Part shown: positions 22,558 to 33,548 of the stretch, piece after piece
Layout of the letters: every line of letters starts with the position of its first letter
How positions within the stretch are numbered: the stretch's first letter is position 1
From: Spongilla lacustris
Lineage: Eukaryota > Porifera > Demospongiae > Spongillida > Spongillidae
Length of the DNA: 64,000 nucleotides
Direction: 5' to 3'
NCBI GenBank assembly: GCA_949361645.1
Contig: OX442430.1
Coordinates: 3,271,856-3,335,855, forward strand
Position numbers and translations under genes: made by a program
The notes under the pieces: model-generated
Told to the model about the DNA's origin: nothing
The model's database searches: none
Seen by the model: only the letters and a program-made list of their open reading frames with translations

Positions 22558-25474
22558 GTGATGGCCACTGTTTCACCGAGCTGCGCGCATAAAAAAGCAG
22601 CGTGTTTGCGTTGCAACTCAGGAATATGCAGCTCTTGCTGCAAGTGTTTCAAGCCTAAAGGTCGTCCAAAGAAGAGAACCACTCAGGAAGTGGTTCAACT
22701 GCGCCGCAATACGAGTAGAGCTGTTCGAGACCTAAATCTTTTGTTGAACCTCCATCTGAATTCCTAGAACAAGAGCCAGTTGTATCTGAAACCTTTGAAG
22801 TTGCGTCCATGTGTAATATATTGGAAATCTATAAACACATGGGTATGGAGGACGCATATGGTGACATAGATAGCCTACCATTGTTGAAAGTTTGTAAGGC
22901 TCTGAGTGAAAAGAATGCAATTGATGAGAAAGCATTTAGAACTATCGAAAGAGTATTCAGGAAAGGCGTAGTTGGTACAATGAAGCTGCTGCTTCCATCG
23001 TGGAAGTTACCTGAAATAGCCACTATAAAACAACTGTTCAAAATTGTAGAAGAACCTGATGCAAGTAAGAGTGAGAAAGCGTTTCCATCCATTTCAATTG
23101 AAAACCCATTAGAGAAGTTATATGCAGTAGCAAACAGCATTGTCTTGTCAGCAAAGCACTGTACACCAAGTACGTCAGTTGCAGCTCGTCGTCTCCTTGC
23201 ACACCTGAGTACATTACCATTTTCTTATGTGCAGCAGTAGATGTCTGATGATGGGACAACACATTCTGATGGTCACTTGAGGTCCTTAATATTTCAAGCC
23301 AAAGTGGATGCTGCATATCTTCATCATGGCCTTGAACTAGTACCACCTGTTATTATTCGACATAAGTTAAGCAGTGAAGTGGTGAAACTTGCTGTTGATA
23401 CCATTTATTCCTATACAACAACATCTCAAGGCTTGCGTGGCTACCAAAGAAGAAACGATCCCTCTTTTACACTATCACAAATTTTATTACAGGGGGAAGT
23501 AAGAAACAACAAATTAGAGCTGAAGTCGACTATATAAAAGTCAATTATCACACTGATAATTACCAATTGGTGGACAAAGTCATTGACATTGTTTCATCAG
23601 CCTCTGATGCTGACCAAACAGTGAGGGAACAGCTGTATCTGCAGAGATCAACAGTGTTTACAGTTGAGAGTTGAAGCCTATATTGCGGAAGGAGAGTGGG
23701 GAAGAAAAGTGTCAACTCCAAAGCAACTTGCTGTTGCTCTAAGCACAAAATGTGTTAAGAATACAACTGTCCTTCTAGTGAAACCAAAGCATGATTGTCC
23801 ATTCAAGGCAGTAAAACTTCCCCCAATCAAAGGCATTTCAACCTATTTGGCTGCTCATTATGACCACCAAGCTGTGACGAATGGGACTCACAGCTAATTC
23901 AGCTAGAAAAGCATGGTAACAAAATCCGCTAATTCAGCTAACCAAACTTGAAAACCGCTACTTTTCCGCTAGTTCCGCTACCTTCCTCCTCCAACAGTCA
24001 TTGTCAACATCCCAAAAAATTATTACGTTAAATTTCGTGTTTTGCGAATGTAACTCAATAATAATTAGTACTCCGCACGAATCGAATCAGTGTTTTTAAA
24101 TTGCTGCATGCAAGTTCAAATATGCAGCGTTCGAATTCGAATCGAACTTGACACAAGATTGGAGTTCGAATTGGGATTCGAGACGGGCTGCCTGAAATGG
24201 CTTGTTCGAGTTCGAATTCGTCGAATCTATAATCGAATTAAATTCGATTCGTGCGGAGCCCTACTCAATACTCTAGTAGACGCCGCTATGTCGCAGCACA
24301 AAAGTTCGAATCAACAATAACAAATATTGATTGGTCCCAATTTGGTCGTTGCAATTAAAGTTGAATTGGATTTGTGAATTAGCGGAATTAGCGATTTTCA
24401 GAGCATGCCGCTAGTGGGCAATCATTGACAGCTATTTTCGCTAACAAAAATTTCCTGCTCACGTCCGCTAGATTTGCTAGTAGACGCCGCTATGTCGCAG
24501 CTCTGCTCTGCAACCCCTCAAGTTTCATTTTTTCACAACCTTGGACAGTCTGTACCATCATACATAACAAAGCTGATTCCTGCTCCATTTGATTCCTATG
24601 ACCAAGAACCATTTGGAAATCCAGGAGTAAACTTTAGTGGTTGTAGAGTACAATTTGACAATATGGATTCAGAGGTTGATGTCTCTAAGGCTCGCCGTCA
24701 ATATATTGCTAGACCAGCGAAGAAGAGTAAACGGCAACAAGCCAAGGAGAAGTCAGAATCCATTAAGGCAGAAGCTATGAAGGATGTATGTAGTATTTAC
24801 CCACAATGCACATGTTGCCAATGCCACTTTAAGACTGCTCTTGGCAGAGAGAGGCACAAATGTAAAGGTCCCCCCATGCAATGCAGTGGTGTTTCTATGG
24901 CTGTTCACTATGCTAATGAAGTACTAAGCACTCGAGACTTCACAGTAGATGGGCAGGCAAGAGCAATGATAACCTCAATTACAAATCCTGGAACTTCAAC
25001 ATATGCGTCGTTTAAGGTAAATTTCATTGCTGGTTGGGCACACTGTCAGAAGAAACAACACCCTGAGCTCAGCACAAGAGTACAGGACTTCATTGCACAG
25101 TGCTGGCGCACTGGTGAAGAAAGCATAGTTGAAGGGTATGCTGTGAAAAGTCGCCTTAAAGTATCTGCTGAGGCTGTGCAAGCCAAACTTGCTTCACAGA
25201 TGGACAGCTGTTGCTTTCTGAAGTCCCTGTGATCAGTCAAATTCGAGCAGTGTACCAAACAATTGGACAACGCAAGCATCCAGAGCATGAATCGAGGAAG
25301 CGGAGTAGAATCATTAGAAATGGGAGCCTTCGCACAAAGCAAATGGATGAGATTGACTGGGCTGCAGAGGATCTTAGTCATCTCAAGCTTACACAGCTTC
25401 GGTATTACTTGAAAGAGCACAATAAGAAGGACTTGATTAAGAGGATAAAAGACTTCCAAATACTTGGACACTAA
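22558..25474 (+). pseudogene. Cys-cluster / C2H2 / SAP-like protein of the TTAA element
   Basis: The start (22558) encodes CAHKKAACLRCNSGICSSCC then KCFKPKGRPKKR, a dense cysteine cluster followed by an AT-hook-like GRPKKR. After a one-base frameshift near 22742 a long helical region follows (MCNILEIYKHMGMEDAYGDI; VIIRHKLSSEVVKLAVDTIY). It is broken by an in-frame TAG at 23238 and frameshifts near 23515 and 23650. A repeat-like insertion fills 23900-24480. The frame from 24474 gives FFHNLGQSVPSYITKLIPAP, a C2H2-like motif (CTCCQCHFKTALGRERHKC), and, in the 25211-25474 frame, a C-terminal SAP-like helix pair (LSHLKLTQLRYYLKEHN, KKDLIKRIKDF). No DDE triad was identified by eye. DNA binding is inferred; catalytic role unknown. 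Confidence 0.7.
23898..24480. repeat. Insertion-like block with 24 bp direct repeats
   Basis: Rich in CCGCTAATTC/GAATTAGCGG motifs in both orientations and in TTCGAATTCGAATCGAA-type palindromes. The sequence TAGTAGACGCCGCTATGTCG occurs at 24275 and again at 24478, about 203 bp apart, as if a piece of the coding start had been copied or flanked an insertion. Confidence 0.65.
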
Positions 25475-25971
25475 ATATAATATAATATGTTTGTAGTTAA
25501 CTGTCTTGGTTTATGAGCAACGCGTAGATGTAATATGTATCAGTACATGTATGTATCTTAGGCACACGCGCATGCATGCGTAATAGTTGGTATTCACGGG
25601 GATCGGTAAGTGCGATACGACCCCAGACGTTAAAAACCATAGCTAGAAGTATTATAATGAGTAAAAGACTACACCAAAGTGATATATGACACACCAGAAT
25701 GAAATGATATGCTTTAATTCACATCGAGTACACTCAGAAAAAAAGTGCACTTTTTTGTCCACTCCGCAAGACCGATTAACTTTGGAAGACTGCAGACAGC
25801 GATCCAAGAGCCTAAAAAAGAAAAGAAAAATGCACAGATAGTTCAAAATCATTGCAAAATGTGACAATTATATTTAAAAGTCTTGCGCTTTATCACCGAC
25901 ACATTTTCACCTAATGGTGATTCCAAAAAAACCGTTTAAAAAGCACCCGTTTCTCATGGAACGGGTGTTAA

Positions 25972-26387
25972 ATTAATTTTATCACAGGCATCAAGTTGGA
26001 ATCAGTAATATATGTATGGCAAATCAGTACCATCGAATCGATATTTCCTGTATTGCAAGTAGTCTGCGGTAATGCTAATGGTACCAACTGCTTGCTGAGG
26101 TCAGAGATGACGACGGGAGATTATATACATATACATACACCCATGTACATTAAGGGAAACACAATGTCTTACCATAATAGGACTGGATACCCTAGTATTT
26201 TCCAGCTCTAGAGGTGGTAATGATAATTTCATGTTCGGTCCACATGGCTATCAAAGGTGAGGCTTACAATGTAGTCCAGTAGCAGTCATAATAAACATTA
26301 CACCATCAGGGATCTAAATCACTGCATGCTATTGGATGCGCTGTTGATTTTTACATGAACGGCGATGGTTATTACATATCATATATA
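25972..26387. other. No gene recognised
   Basis: Short AT-rich spacer between two mobile elements. No supported feature. Confidence 0.4.
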
Positions 26388-27736
26388 CAGGGTGTTTCAC
26401 TATCAAGGAAAATTGGCCACAAGCAGTTAATTAACTGGTAATAGTTCTAATAGCAAAAGAAGACATGCTGGTGAAATAAATTTTATATAATCTTGAATGG
26501 TTAATTTTAATAAATGTAGGATGGCACGGTTGTTCAATTCCATTGAAACATTGGAAACTAGGTTTAGAATAGTAATATTGAAACGTACTTGCGTCATCCC
26601 TTAGCAACCACCCCGACAATGAAATGACCTTTGGAATGTACAGCAAAACACGATAACTACATGTCCTATCGACAAGTTTATTGCACGGTATAGTACTGTG
26701 ACCTGTGTACTTTGTATGGTGCTAATCACATGCTCGGGCCGCACTCCTACAAAGAACTGTGGCCTTCGACAACAGCCTACCTCAAAAGAACACCCCTCAG
26801 AAAGAATGGATTTCCCACGACCTCCAGCAAGAAACACCTTAAAACCAACATGCAAGGTACAGCTAAGGCATGTGTGTACCGTTTTTCTGTGTAGGCTAAT
26901 CGAGAGCGATAATTTTTGCAAAGTTATACACGAACAAAACTAGCCATTTTAATCGGTTTTTGAGCGTTTATAAAGAGTTGTTATTGTTTTATCCTTTTGG
27001 GTGGTGGTACAACTGAAGTGATGTTGTACTAAGTGCTAGAAAGGGGTGCTTTACTATATGGACACAAGTTGTTAGAGCTTGTCATTCATGCATGGTTTGG
27101 CACTGGTATGGTGTGGTACTGGTGGAACAGGCTGAACTTTGCATGCTCCCCATGCAGGCCAAATCCTGTAGTTACCTTATGTTGGAAAATACTATTAACT
27201 AAAAAAGAATAGTTGGCAAACCTAACTGTTCCACAGGTAGGGACTTGCAAGAGGCACTCATCAGCTAGGAGGACTGCTAGAAACCTCTCTCCTCAATATG
27301 TCAGCTGCCATATGCATTTCACTTCTGGCTGGGAGATCAACTTCAAATGTACTGATTACGTAGTGAGCCATCACATCACTCAGAAGCAGCAGTATTGATT
27401 CTGGAGCACATTTCACTTCTGAGGGAGACATGGGCCTTTCTAATCGGCAGCATTGACATAATGTACTGCCTGATTCAGCCTGAAGTGATGAGACACTTAG
27501 CACAAACAAATGCATTGCATGGGCTACTGGAGGAGAGGAGTTCCAAACACAGAGGATGCCAGTGGGGGCCTAGGACAATCAGGACAGTGTACGGTTGATG
27601 TATATGTATGTGTCTGATAAGTACTCCTGCGATTCATGGGTTTGATGTTTTCGTCTGCCTTTGATAAGCATATTTGATTTGAGGTGAATAGTATATGCCA
27701 TTTTATTCAATTGTACATCTTTAATAATGTTACTTG

Positions 27737-27927
27737 TGTAACTACTATCACAGCAACTCAGATCAGAACTCAACGACAACTGCCTGACAACGAGAAATAC
27801 AAGATCTGGATTAGTACAGTGTATACTAAGTGACAAGTGTTCTAGAATGTTCTACTTGGTCATCAGTTTACCACCTGCATAGGTCATGCCTCCAATCATC
27901 ACCTAGCATGATGTCAGCCCTTCTACA
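27737..27927 (-). repeat. 3' LTR of the gypsy element
   Basis: 191 bp with TG...CA-type ends, matched by the other LTR. Confidence 0.95.
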
Positions 27928-27941
27928 TTCGTCCCCCCACA
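27928..27941 (-). promoter_or_regulatory. Polypurine tract
   Basis: On the element strand TGTGGGGGGACGAA sits directly before the 3' LTR, where plus-strand DNA synthesis is primed. Confidence 0.75.
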
Positions 27942-27998
27942 GTTTGCAGCTCGTCCCAAGCTGCTGCCCGTGCCATATCTTTCAAGTGGGTGTCTAGT

Positions 27999-30900
27999 TC
28001 AGTCAGGGTACCGCATTGGCATGACTTGGATGTTTGCGGGGTCTTGTGGTTCATCAGGCACTTCTCTGTCATCGTCCCCTTGTGGTATTTCGCCTTGTAT
28101 GTGAAGTGGATGTGTGGTTGTGGGTATTTCGCAGTGATCTACTGATGGGGATTCCCAGCTCGGGTATGTCCCTTGGTGTGATGGATGATTACCAGGTGTA
28201 TCATTTGGCACTTGTCGGTGGCGCACTCGGTTGACATGGACTATCTTTGTCTTCTCACCATCTGTGATCTCCACAGTTAGCGGAGATTTCACTGATTTTA
28301 TGCGCCATGTTCCATCCCAACGGGGATCTAGTTTGCCAGCAGTGGGTATTGAGAGCCACACTATGTCACCAGCTACGAAATGGCATTCACTGGAGGTTTT
28401 GTCGTAGTGTGACTTCTGTCTGCAGGCAGCCTCTGCATTGTGTGCCTCCTCCAGGTCCTGTAGTTTGGCCAGTTTCGACTGCAATACAGCTGGGAACTGA
28501 TTTGCCTCATGACCCACTGAAGAGGTGAAAATACCATTTGACGGTTCTCTTCCGTACATCAGCTTAAAGGGAGTCACACCAGTTGAGGAATGCACAGCAG
28601 TTCTGTAGGCAAAGAGGGCTAAGGGTAGGTACTTTCCCACTCCTCTTTCTTTTCGACATATGTGCGTAGCAACTGCAGTAGAGTCCAATTAAACCGCTCA
28701 ACCATGCCATCTCCCTCAGGGTGATATGGTGTGGTGTGCGATTTCTTTACTCCAAAGGCCTCCAGAGTTTGCCCGATGATGGTACTTTCAAAGTTTGCAC
28801 CTTGATCAGAGTACATGATTTCTGGTATACCATACGTACAGAACAGTTTAACCAGCTCTGTGGAGATGGTGGCAGCTGTCTGATCTTTTATTGGCTTGGC
28901 ATCTGCCCATTTGGTAAAGTAGTCCTGCATTACCAAGAGGTATTTGTTGTTGTTGGTAGAGACTGGTACTTGCAGAACATCAATGGCGACCATCTGCCAT
29001 GGCCTGCCAATGGGCAGGTTGTGGAGTGGCGCTCTTGTGGGTGTGCATAGTTTGGAGCATTGGCACTTCTGGCACTCCCTACAGTGCTGATCTACGTCTT
29101 GGGCCATGCTCACCCAGTATGCTTGTTGCCTTAGGCAATGCAGTGTCCTCTGAGACCCTTGGTGGCCAGCCGCAGGATGATCATGGCATTGAACAAGTGC
29201 TTTGTGTTGTAGGCACTTGGGCAATACTGGTACAGTGACCATATCTCCAGTCGGGTCAGGGGTATATCTTCTGCACACTACGCCATCCACAACGGACAGC
29301 TGTGACCATATTTGTGCATATCTCCTCCAAGGCTGCAACTGCTGTCTTTGTGGCTTTGAGAGCGGGTTGGTGGCTTTCAGGTCTTCCATCAAGTGTTTGG
29401 TGATGTCATCATGTTGTTGCGCACGCCGTATCTCTTCCATGGTCATGTTTGTCTGTACTGCTGCTGGGGATTTCTTGGGGTCTGCTCTTCTGGACAGTGC
29501 ATCCGCGTTTCCATTGAGTGTCCCTTTTCTGTACAGGATCATGTAGGTATACTCCTGCAGTGCAATGGCCCACCGACACAATATGCCTTCCATTTTCTGC
29601 CCAGCTAGCCATTTTAGAGGCTCATGGTCCGTCCACAGCTGAAAGGGTCTTCCTAACAAGTAGTGTCTGAATTGTTTTGTCCCCCATACCACTGCTAGGC
29701 ATTCACGCTGAATGACGCTGTAGTTGACTTCGGACATCGACAAGGTTCTACTGGCGTAGGCTATCACCTGACCATCCTGTTCTAGGACAGCACCCAATCC
29801 TGTCAGGCTGGCATCTGTTTGGAGGACCAAGGGGCTTGCCTCTTTGTCAAATCTTGGATATGCCAGGATACATGTAGGTGCCTCAGTTTGTTTTGTCTTC
29901 AACTTCCTAAAGGCTTGCTCACATTCTTCTGACCAACAGTATGTGGTATCTTTTTGCGTCAGCCTATGGAGGGGTCTTGCAATGTCTGCGAAGTGCTGGA
30001 TATATCTTCGATAGTAGGATGCAAGGCCTATGAACTGTCTTACATCTGTAGCATCTCTGGGCCTGGGCCATTCTTGGACTGCCTGAACCTTGCTGTTGTC
30101 TGGAGTCATTCCCTCTGCAGAGAAGACATGTCCTACATGTAGGTAGACAACTTGTGCAACTCCAATCTGGCATTTGCTCCCACGAAGTGTCAATACTGCC
30201 TGACGTAGTCTCTGGAGCGCTTCATGCAGATGCTTTTTGTGTGTCTCTTCACTAGGGGAGTGGATGAGTACATCGTCCTGGTAGGTGGTCACGTACCGTA
30301 GCCCCCTCATTATAGTGTTCATCAGCCTTTGGAATGTACTCGAGGCCCCACATAGACCAAATGGCATCCTTTTGAATTGGAATGTACTCGAGGCCCCACA
30401 TTGACCAAATGGCATCCTTTTGAATTGGAACAGACCCATACCAGGGCCTGGGGAGAAAGCTGTCTTTTCTTGGTCTTCTTGGTTTACTGGCACTTGCCAG
30501 TATCCGCTGTGCAAGTCTAATTTGGTAAAGACAGTATCTCCAGACAGTCTGTCTTGCACCTCATCAATTAGTGGAAGAGGGTAGGCATCCATGTGTGTCT
30601 GTTTGTTTAGTTCGCAGTAGTCAACGCATAGTCGGATTACACCCGTCTTCTTTCGCACGTAGACTGCAGGGGCCATCCATGGGCTACTGCTCTCCTCTAT
30701 TATGCCCTTTTGTAGCATGTTCCTTATCTGGTGTTCCACCTCTTCCTGGAAGTGAACTGGTATTCTCCTAAGAGGAACGCGTGCTGGTGTTCCCACTGTG
30801 TTGATGTGATGGGTGGCAGCCTTGGTCACACCCGGATGAATGGAGAGTAGATCGTTGAACTTCTTGACCACAGAATTGAAGCATGGTCTGACATACGCTG

Positions 30901-31604
30901 GGGCTTCTATGCCTGTGTGATCTCCAAATGCTGGTGTGGTGCTTTCGTCCACAATGTTGGTGTCCGGATCGGTGATTTCTGCGACACTGCAAGCTTGATC
31001 CCACTTCTTGGCCTGTCTTGCCCATATCTTTTCTAGGTTGGAGTGGCCATCATCCATAGAGTGTCCTGCTTTCTGCATTTGGAGGGGGAAGCACTGTGAC
31101 CGGAGTTGTTAGAAAGTCTAGCAGCAGTCCTTGTTGTCTCAAAAAGTCAACGCCAATTATAGCAGCAGCAACCAGGTTTTCAACAACCAGGAAGTCATGC
31201 ACGCGGTCTACCATGTTCAACTTCACCCGGGCCGTTACATGGTACAATATGGGGAGGTCCTAACCTGCAGCCGTCACTACTCGTACATTCTGTGATGGCT
31301 TGTCTTTCACGACCGTGTTCATTCCTGCTAGTGCTTCCTCACGAATCAGCGACACTGAGGACCCTGATTCAGGATCCAACATGACGTCCAGTTCTTTGTC
31401 TCTAATTATTCCAATTATTGTAGATACTTCACTTTTTAAGGCGGCTATGACAATGGGTTTATGCAGGCTCAATAATTTACGGGGTGGCTGTTGCCCGCTG
31501 CAGACATCCCTCTGAAGTTTCCCTGTTGATTCCTTGCGTCCGGTTGCGGTCGGAGGTAGCGACAATTTCAACGAATGTGTCCCGGTTTCCCGCAATCGAA
31601 GCAT
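27999..31604 (-). pseudogene. pol: Gypsy pol: protease, RT, RNase H, integrase
   Basis: Protease part (31604-31050): the active-site region reads LDPESGSSVSLI, and an in-frame TAG (31260-31262) follows. The 819-residue main frame (31078-28619) has RT motifs FTKLDLHSGYWQVPV and YQDDVLIHS, RNase H LQTDASLTGLGAVLEQDG, the integrase His/Cys region (HDHPAAGHQGS, CRECQKCQCSK), then DVLQVP, SDQGANF and YHPEGDGMVERFN around the D,D,E triad. The last part (28688-27999) holds FKLMYGREP and a GPY/F-like end (DGTWRIKSVKSP). Frame changes join the parts. A 48 bp duplication lies in the RT fingers/palm region. Confidence 0.95.
30331..30426 (-). repeat. 48 bp tandem duplication within RT
   Basis: Units 30331-30378 and 30379-30426 encode FQFKRMPFG-x-CGASST twice in frame. 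Other gypsy RTs have this block once. Confidence 0.97.
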
Positions 31605-32263
31605 CGTACGTGCCTCGAGTCGGGCTGCTGGTTTCTGGGGCGTGTGCTCAGAGCTTCCACTTGCTTTGAGAGTGTAGCGACTTGCTCAACGAGCTGTTCC
31701 ATGACATGATTTTCGCTGACCCTAGGTTTTTCAGCAGGTGTACTTACGGTTGCCACCATCTGCTCATCCTCCAACGACATTAGTAGCTTCGCTCGGTCAA
31801 AAGTGGTCTGAAGCTTAGTGGTATCTCCCGCGGCTCGCAACTGTTTACTAACGGTGCCAGGAAGCCCCGCTAGAAACTGGTGTATTATTAACTGCTCCTT
31901 AGCTCCAGCGTCAAGCTTCGGCATTGCTTGGTCTAGTAGTTGCTTCAGATCATGCAAAAACAGCGACAATGCCTCACCTGGAATGAGCTTTCTCTGCTGG
32001 AACTGCTCTATCGTCATGAACTTTTTTGGCATGATTCGCGAGACAAGCGTCTCTTTAACTTTCGCGTAGCTTTTTTTTTCTTCGGCACTCAGGTCCAGCC
32101 TAACAGCAAGCGCTTCCCCTTCCAGTAAGGTCGGTAGTTTTGTAGCTCTCTTGTCGTTGTCCCATTCGTTCGCGTCGCAGCAGATGTCAAACCGTGTGAA
32201 CCATTCGGAAATGTTTCCCGATGCAAAGGGCTTGGGTAAGCTTACGTGGTTGCTGGCCGCCAT
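31568..32263 (-). pseudogene. gag: Gypsy gag with zinc knuckle broken by a stop
   Basis: The frame starts MAASNHVSLPKPFASGNISE, has a retrotransposon-gag core (EWFTRFDICCDANEWD; GEALSLFLHDLKQLLDQAM; FLAGLPGTVSKQLR) and ends in CFDCGKPGHIR followed by TGA and then Asn-Cys. The CCHC knuckle spacing is kept but a stop falls inside its last four-residue spacer. Gag normally packages element RNA. The start codon overlaps the primer-binding site, which is unusual. Confidence 0.95.
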
Positions 32264-32275
32264 TCTCTGCTACCA
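32261..32275 (-). promoter_or_regulatory. Primer-binding site, initiator Met-tRNA type
   Basis: On the element strand TGGTAGCAGAGAATG starts one base after the 5' LTR. TGGTAGCAGAG matches the complement of the animal initiator tRNA-Met 3' end. Confidence 0.8.
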
Positions 32276-32276
32276 A

Positions 32277-32479
32277 TGTAACTACTATCACAGCAATTCA
32301 GATCAGAACTCAACAGCAACTGCCTGACAACGAGAAATGCAATATCTGGATTAGTACAGTGCACACACATATATATACTAAGTGACAAGTGTTCTAGAAT
32401 GTTCTACTTGGTCATCCGTTTGCCACGTGCATAGGTCATGCCTCCAATCATCACCTAGCATGATGTCAGCCCTTCTACA
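32277..32479 (-). repeat. 5' LTR of the gypsy element
   Basis: 203 bp, aligned to the 3' LTR. It would contain the promoter; no TATA box was singled out. Confidence 0.95.
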
Positions 32480-33548
32480 CTTGTACCTTACACTCCTGAG
32501 CTCAGTAAGTTAGCCAGAGGCAACTTTTTTTTTTTGGAACACCCTTTATTTTTGAGAGTTGTGGTACATCATCATTTTTGTTGACTGATACTGAGCTACA
32601 ATGTATAAGAAGCTGTACGTTCTGCTACCTCCTTACAGTGTACCATCTCTTTCCACGATGGTCAACCACTCGTTTCCTACACATTCTACCAAGTTGCTTG
32701 ATGCGGTAATCCATTTGCCCTACATATTAAGTTGCAAGCGTGTCATTTATTCATGAAAATGCAAATATCACAGCAAGAGAAAAATTATCATTCTCGTCTT
32801 TTGGTATACAAAGCCTTGTGCCCCCATCTTTTCTCCTTACGAAAACGCCAGAATTACCCTGAGTTCTTGCGGGAGCTGCCCGTACAAATCCAAAACTGAA
32901 GGTCATATTCCAATACACATGCACATAATTTCATGACTTCCTTGTATACTGACACATTAGACGACATGAGATCAACACATGCAGACATATTTTAGACGAG
33001 GAATGCTAGAAGATGTGGAAACTATATATGGTTTTTAATAAGAGTGTTAATACAGTAAGAAATAGACCTCTGAAAAGGTACGATAAAACGACTGCGATAA
33101 TGAGCTCATTAAAAGTTGTGTTAAGAACCCGTACCGTATGTTCTTAATACGCAACCTAGTTTCCAACTCCGAACAACCGTGATGGGTGGTAGGTTAAAAA
33201 CTGCAAACTGTATTTAATTAACTACTTCCATTTAGAAGTTATTCAAATTTGAAATCTTCATTTTTGGATTTTCACTATGTACTTTATTTAGGGGCCATTG
33301 TACATGTATCTTGATTTAGTGGTTTGAAATTCGGCCAGGTTGATTTTAAAATTCAAGGAAATACTTTTGGATGCAGTGTGTTTCTATGGGGAATTATTGA
33401 TTCATTTTCGTTTATTTTAATCTCTTTGATTTTTGTTAATTAATATTATTTACATCAACATTTAAGCCCACATTTTTAGAGCATTTAGCAATAATTAACT
33501 GTTTGTGGTTAATTTATAAACAATTTTCCTTGATTGTGAAACACCCTG

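Larger units (their letters stand above)
22122..25967 (+). mobile_element. TTAA-flanked DNA transposon with hairpin terminal repeats
   Basis: CACCCGTTCCATGAGAAACG at the left end is matched perfectly, inverted, at the right end, and each outer edge abuts TTAA (22118-22121 and 25968-25971). The right terminal repeat is itself a hairpin, with CACCCGTT pairing with AACGGGTG around 8 nt. The 3.85 kb interior carries one plus-strand gene relic. TTAA targeting is known for piggyBac and Kolobok elements, but I see neither transposase here, so superfamily is left open. Confidence 0.85.
27737..32479 (-). mobile_element. Complete Ty3/gypsy LTR retrotransposon, 4.74 kb
   Basis: The LTRs (191 and 203 bp) start TGTAACTACTATCACAGCA and end CCCTTCTACA. 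CTTG on both outer sides is a 4 bp target duplication. Order on the minus strand is 5' LTR, primer-binding site, gag, protease, RT-RNaseH-integrase, polypurine tract, 3' LTR. The LTRs differ by several substitutions and a 12 bp or so AT-rich indel, so the insertion is not very recent. Confidence 0.97.
26388..33548. mobile_element. TA-flanked DNA element carrying a nested gypsy
   Basis: CAGGGTGTTTCAC followed by ATCAAGGAAAATTG at the left is mirrored at the right. CCACAA and CAGTTAATTA match further in after a small indel, giving terminal repeats of about 45-60 bp. Both edges abut TA. Removing the gypsy leaves about 2.4 kb, with only short open frames (26601-26921 minus; 27261-27598 on both strands) and no recognised transposase. 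Confidence 0.8.

Noticed and set aside
22482..23346. Minus-strand frames of about 100 codons opposite the TTAA-element gene
   Set aside because: Shadow frames; the plus strand carries the cysteine cluster and continues into the C2H2 and SAP-like parts.
28034..31515. Many plus-strand open frames of 60-110 codons across the gypsy element
   Set aside because: Antisense shadows of gag and pol on the minus strand.
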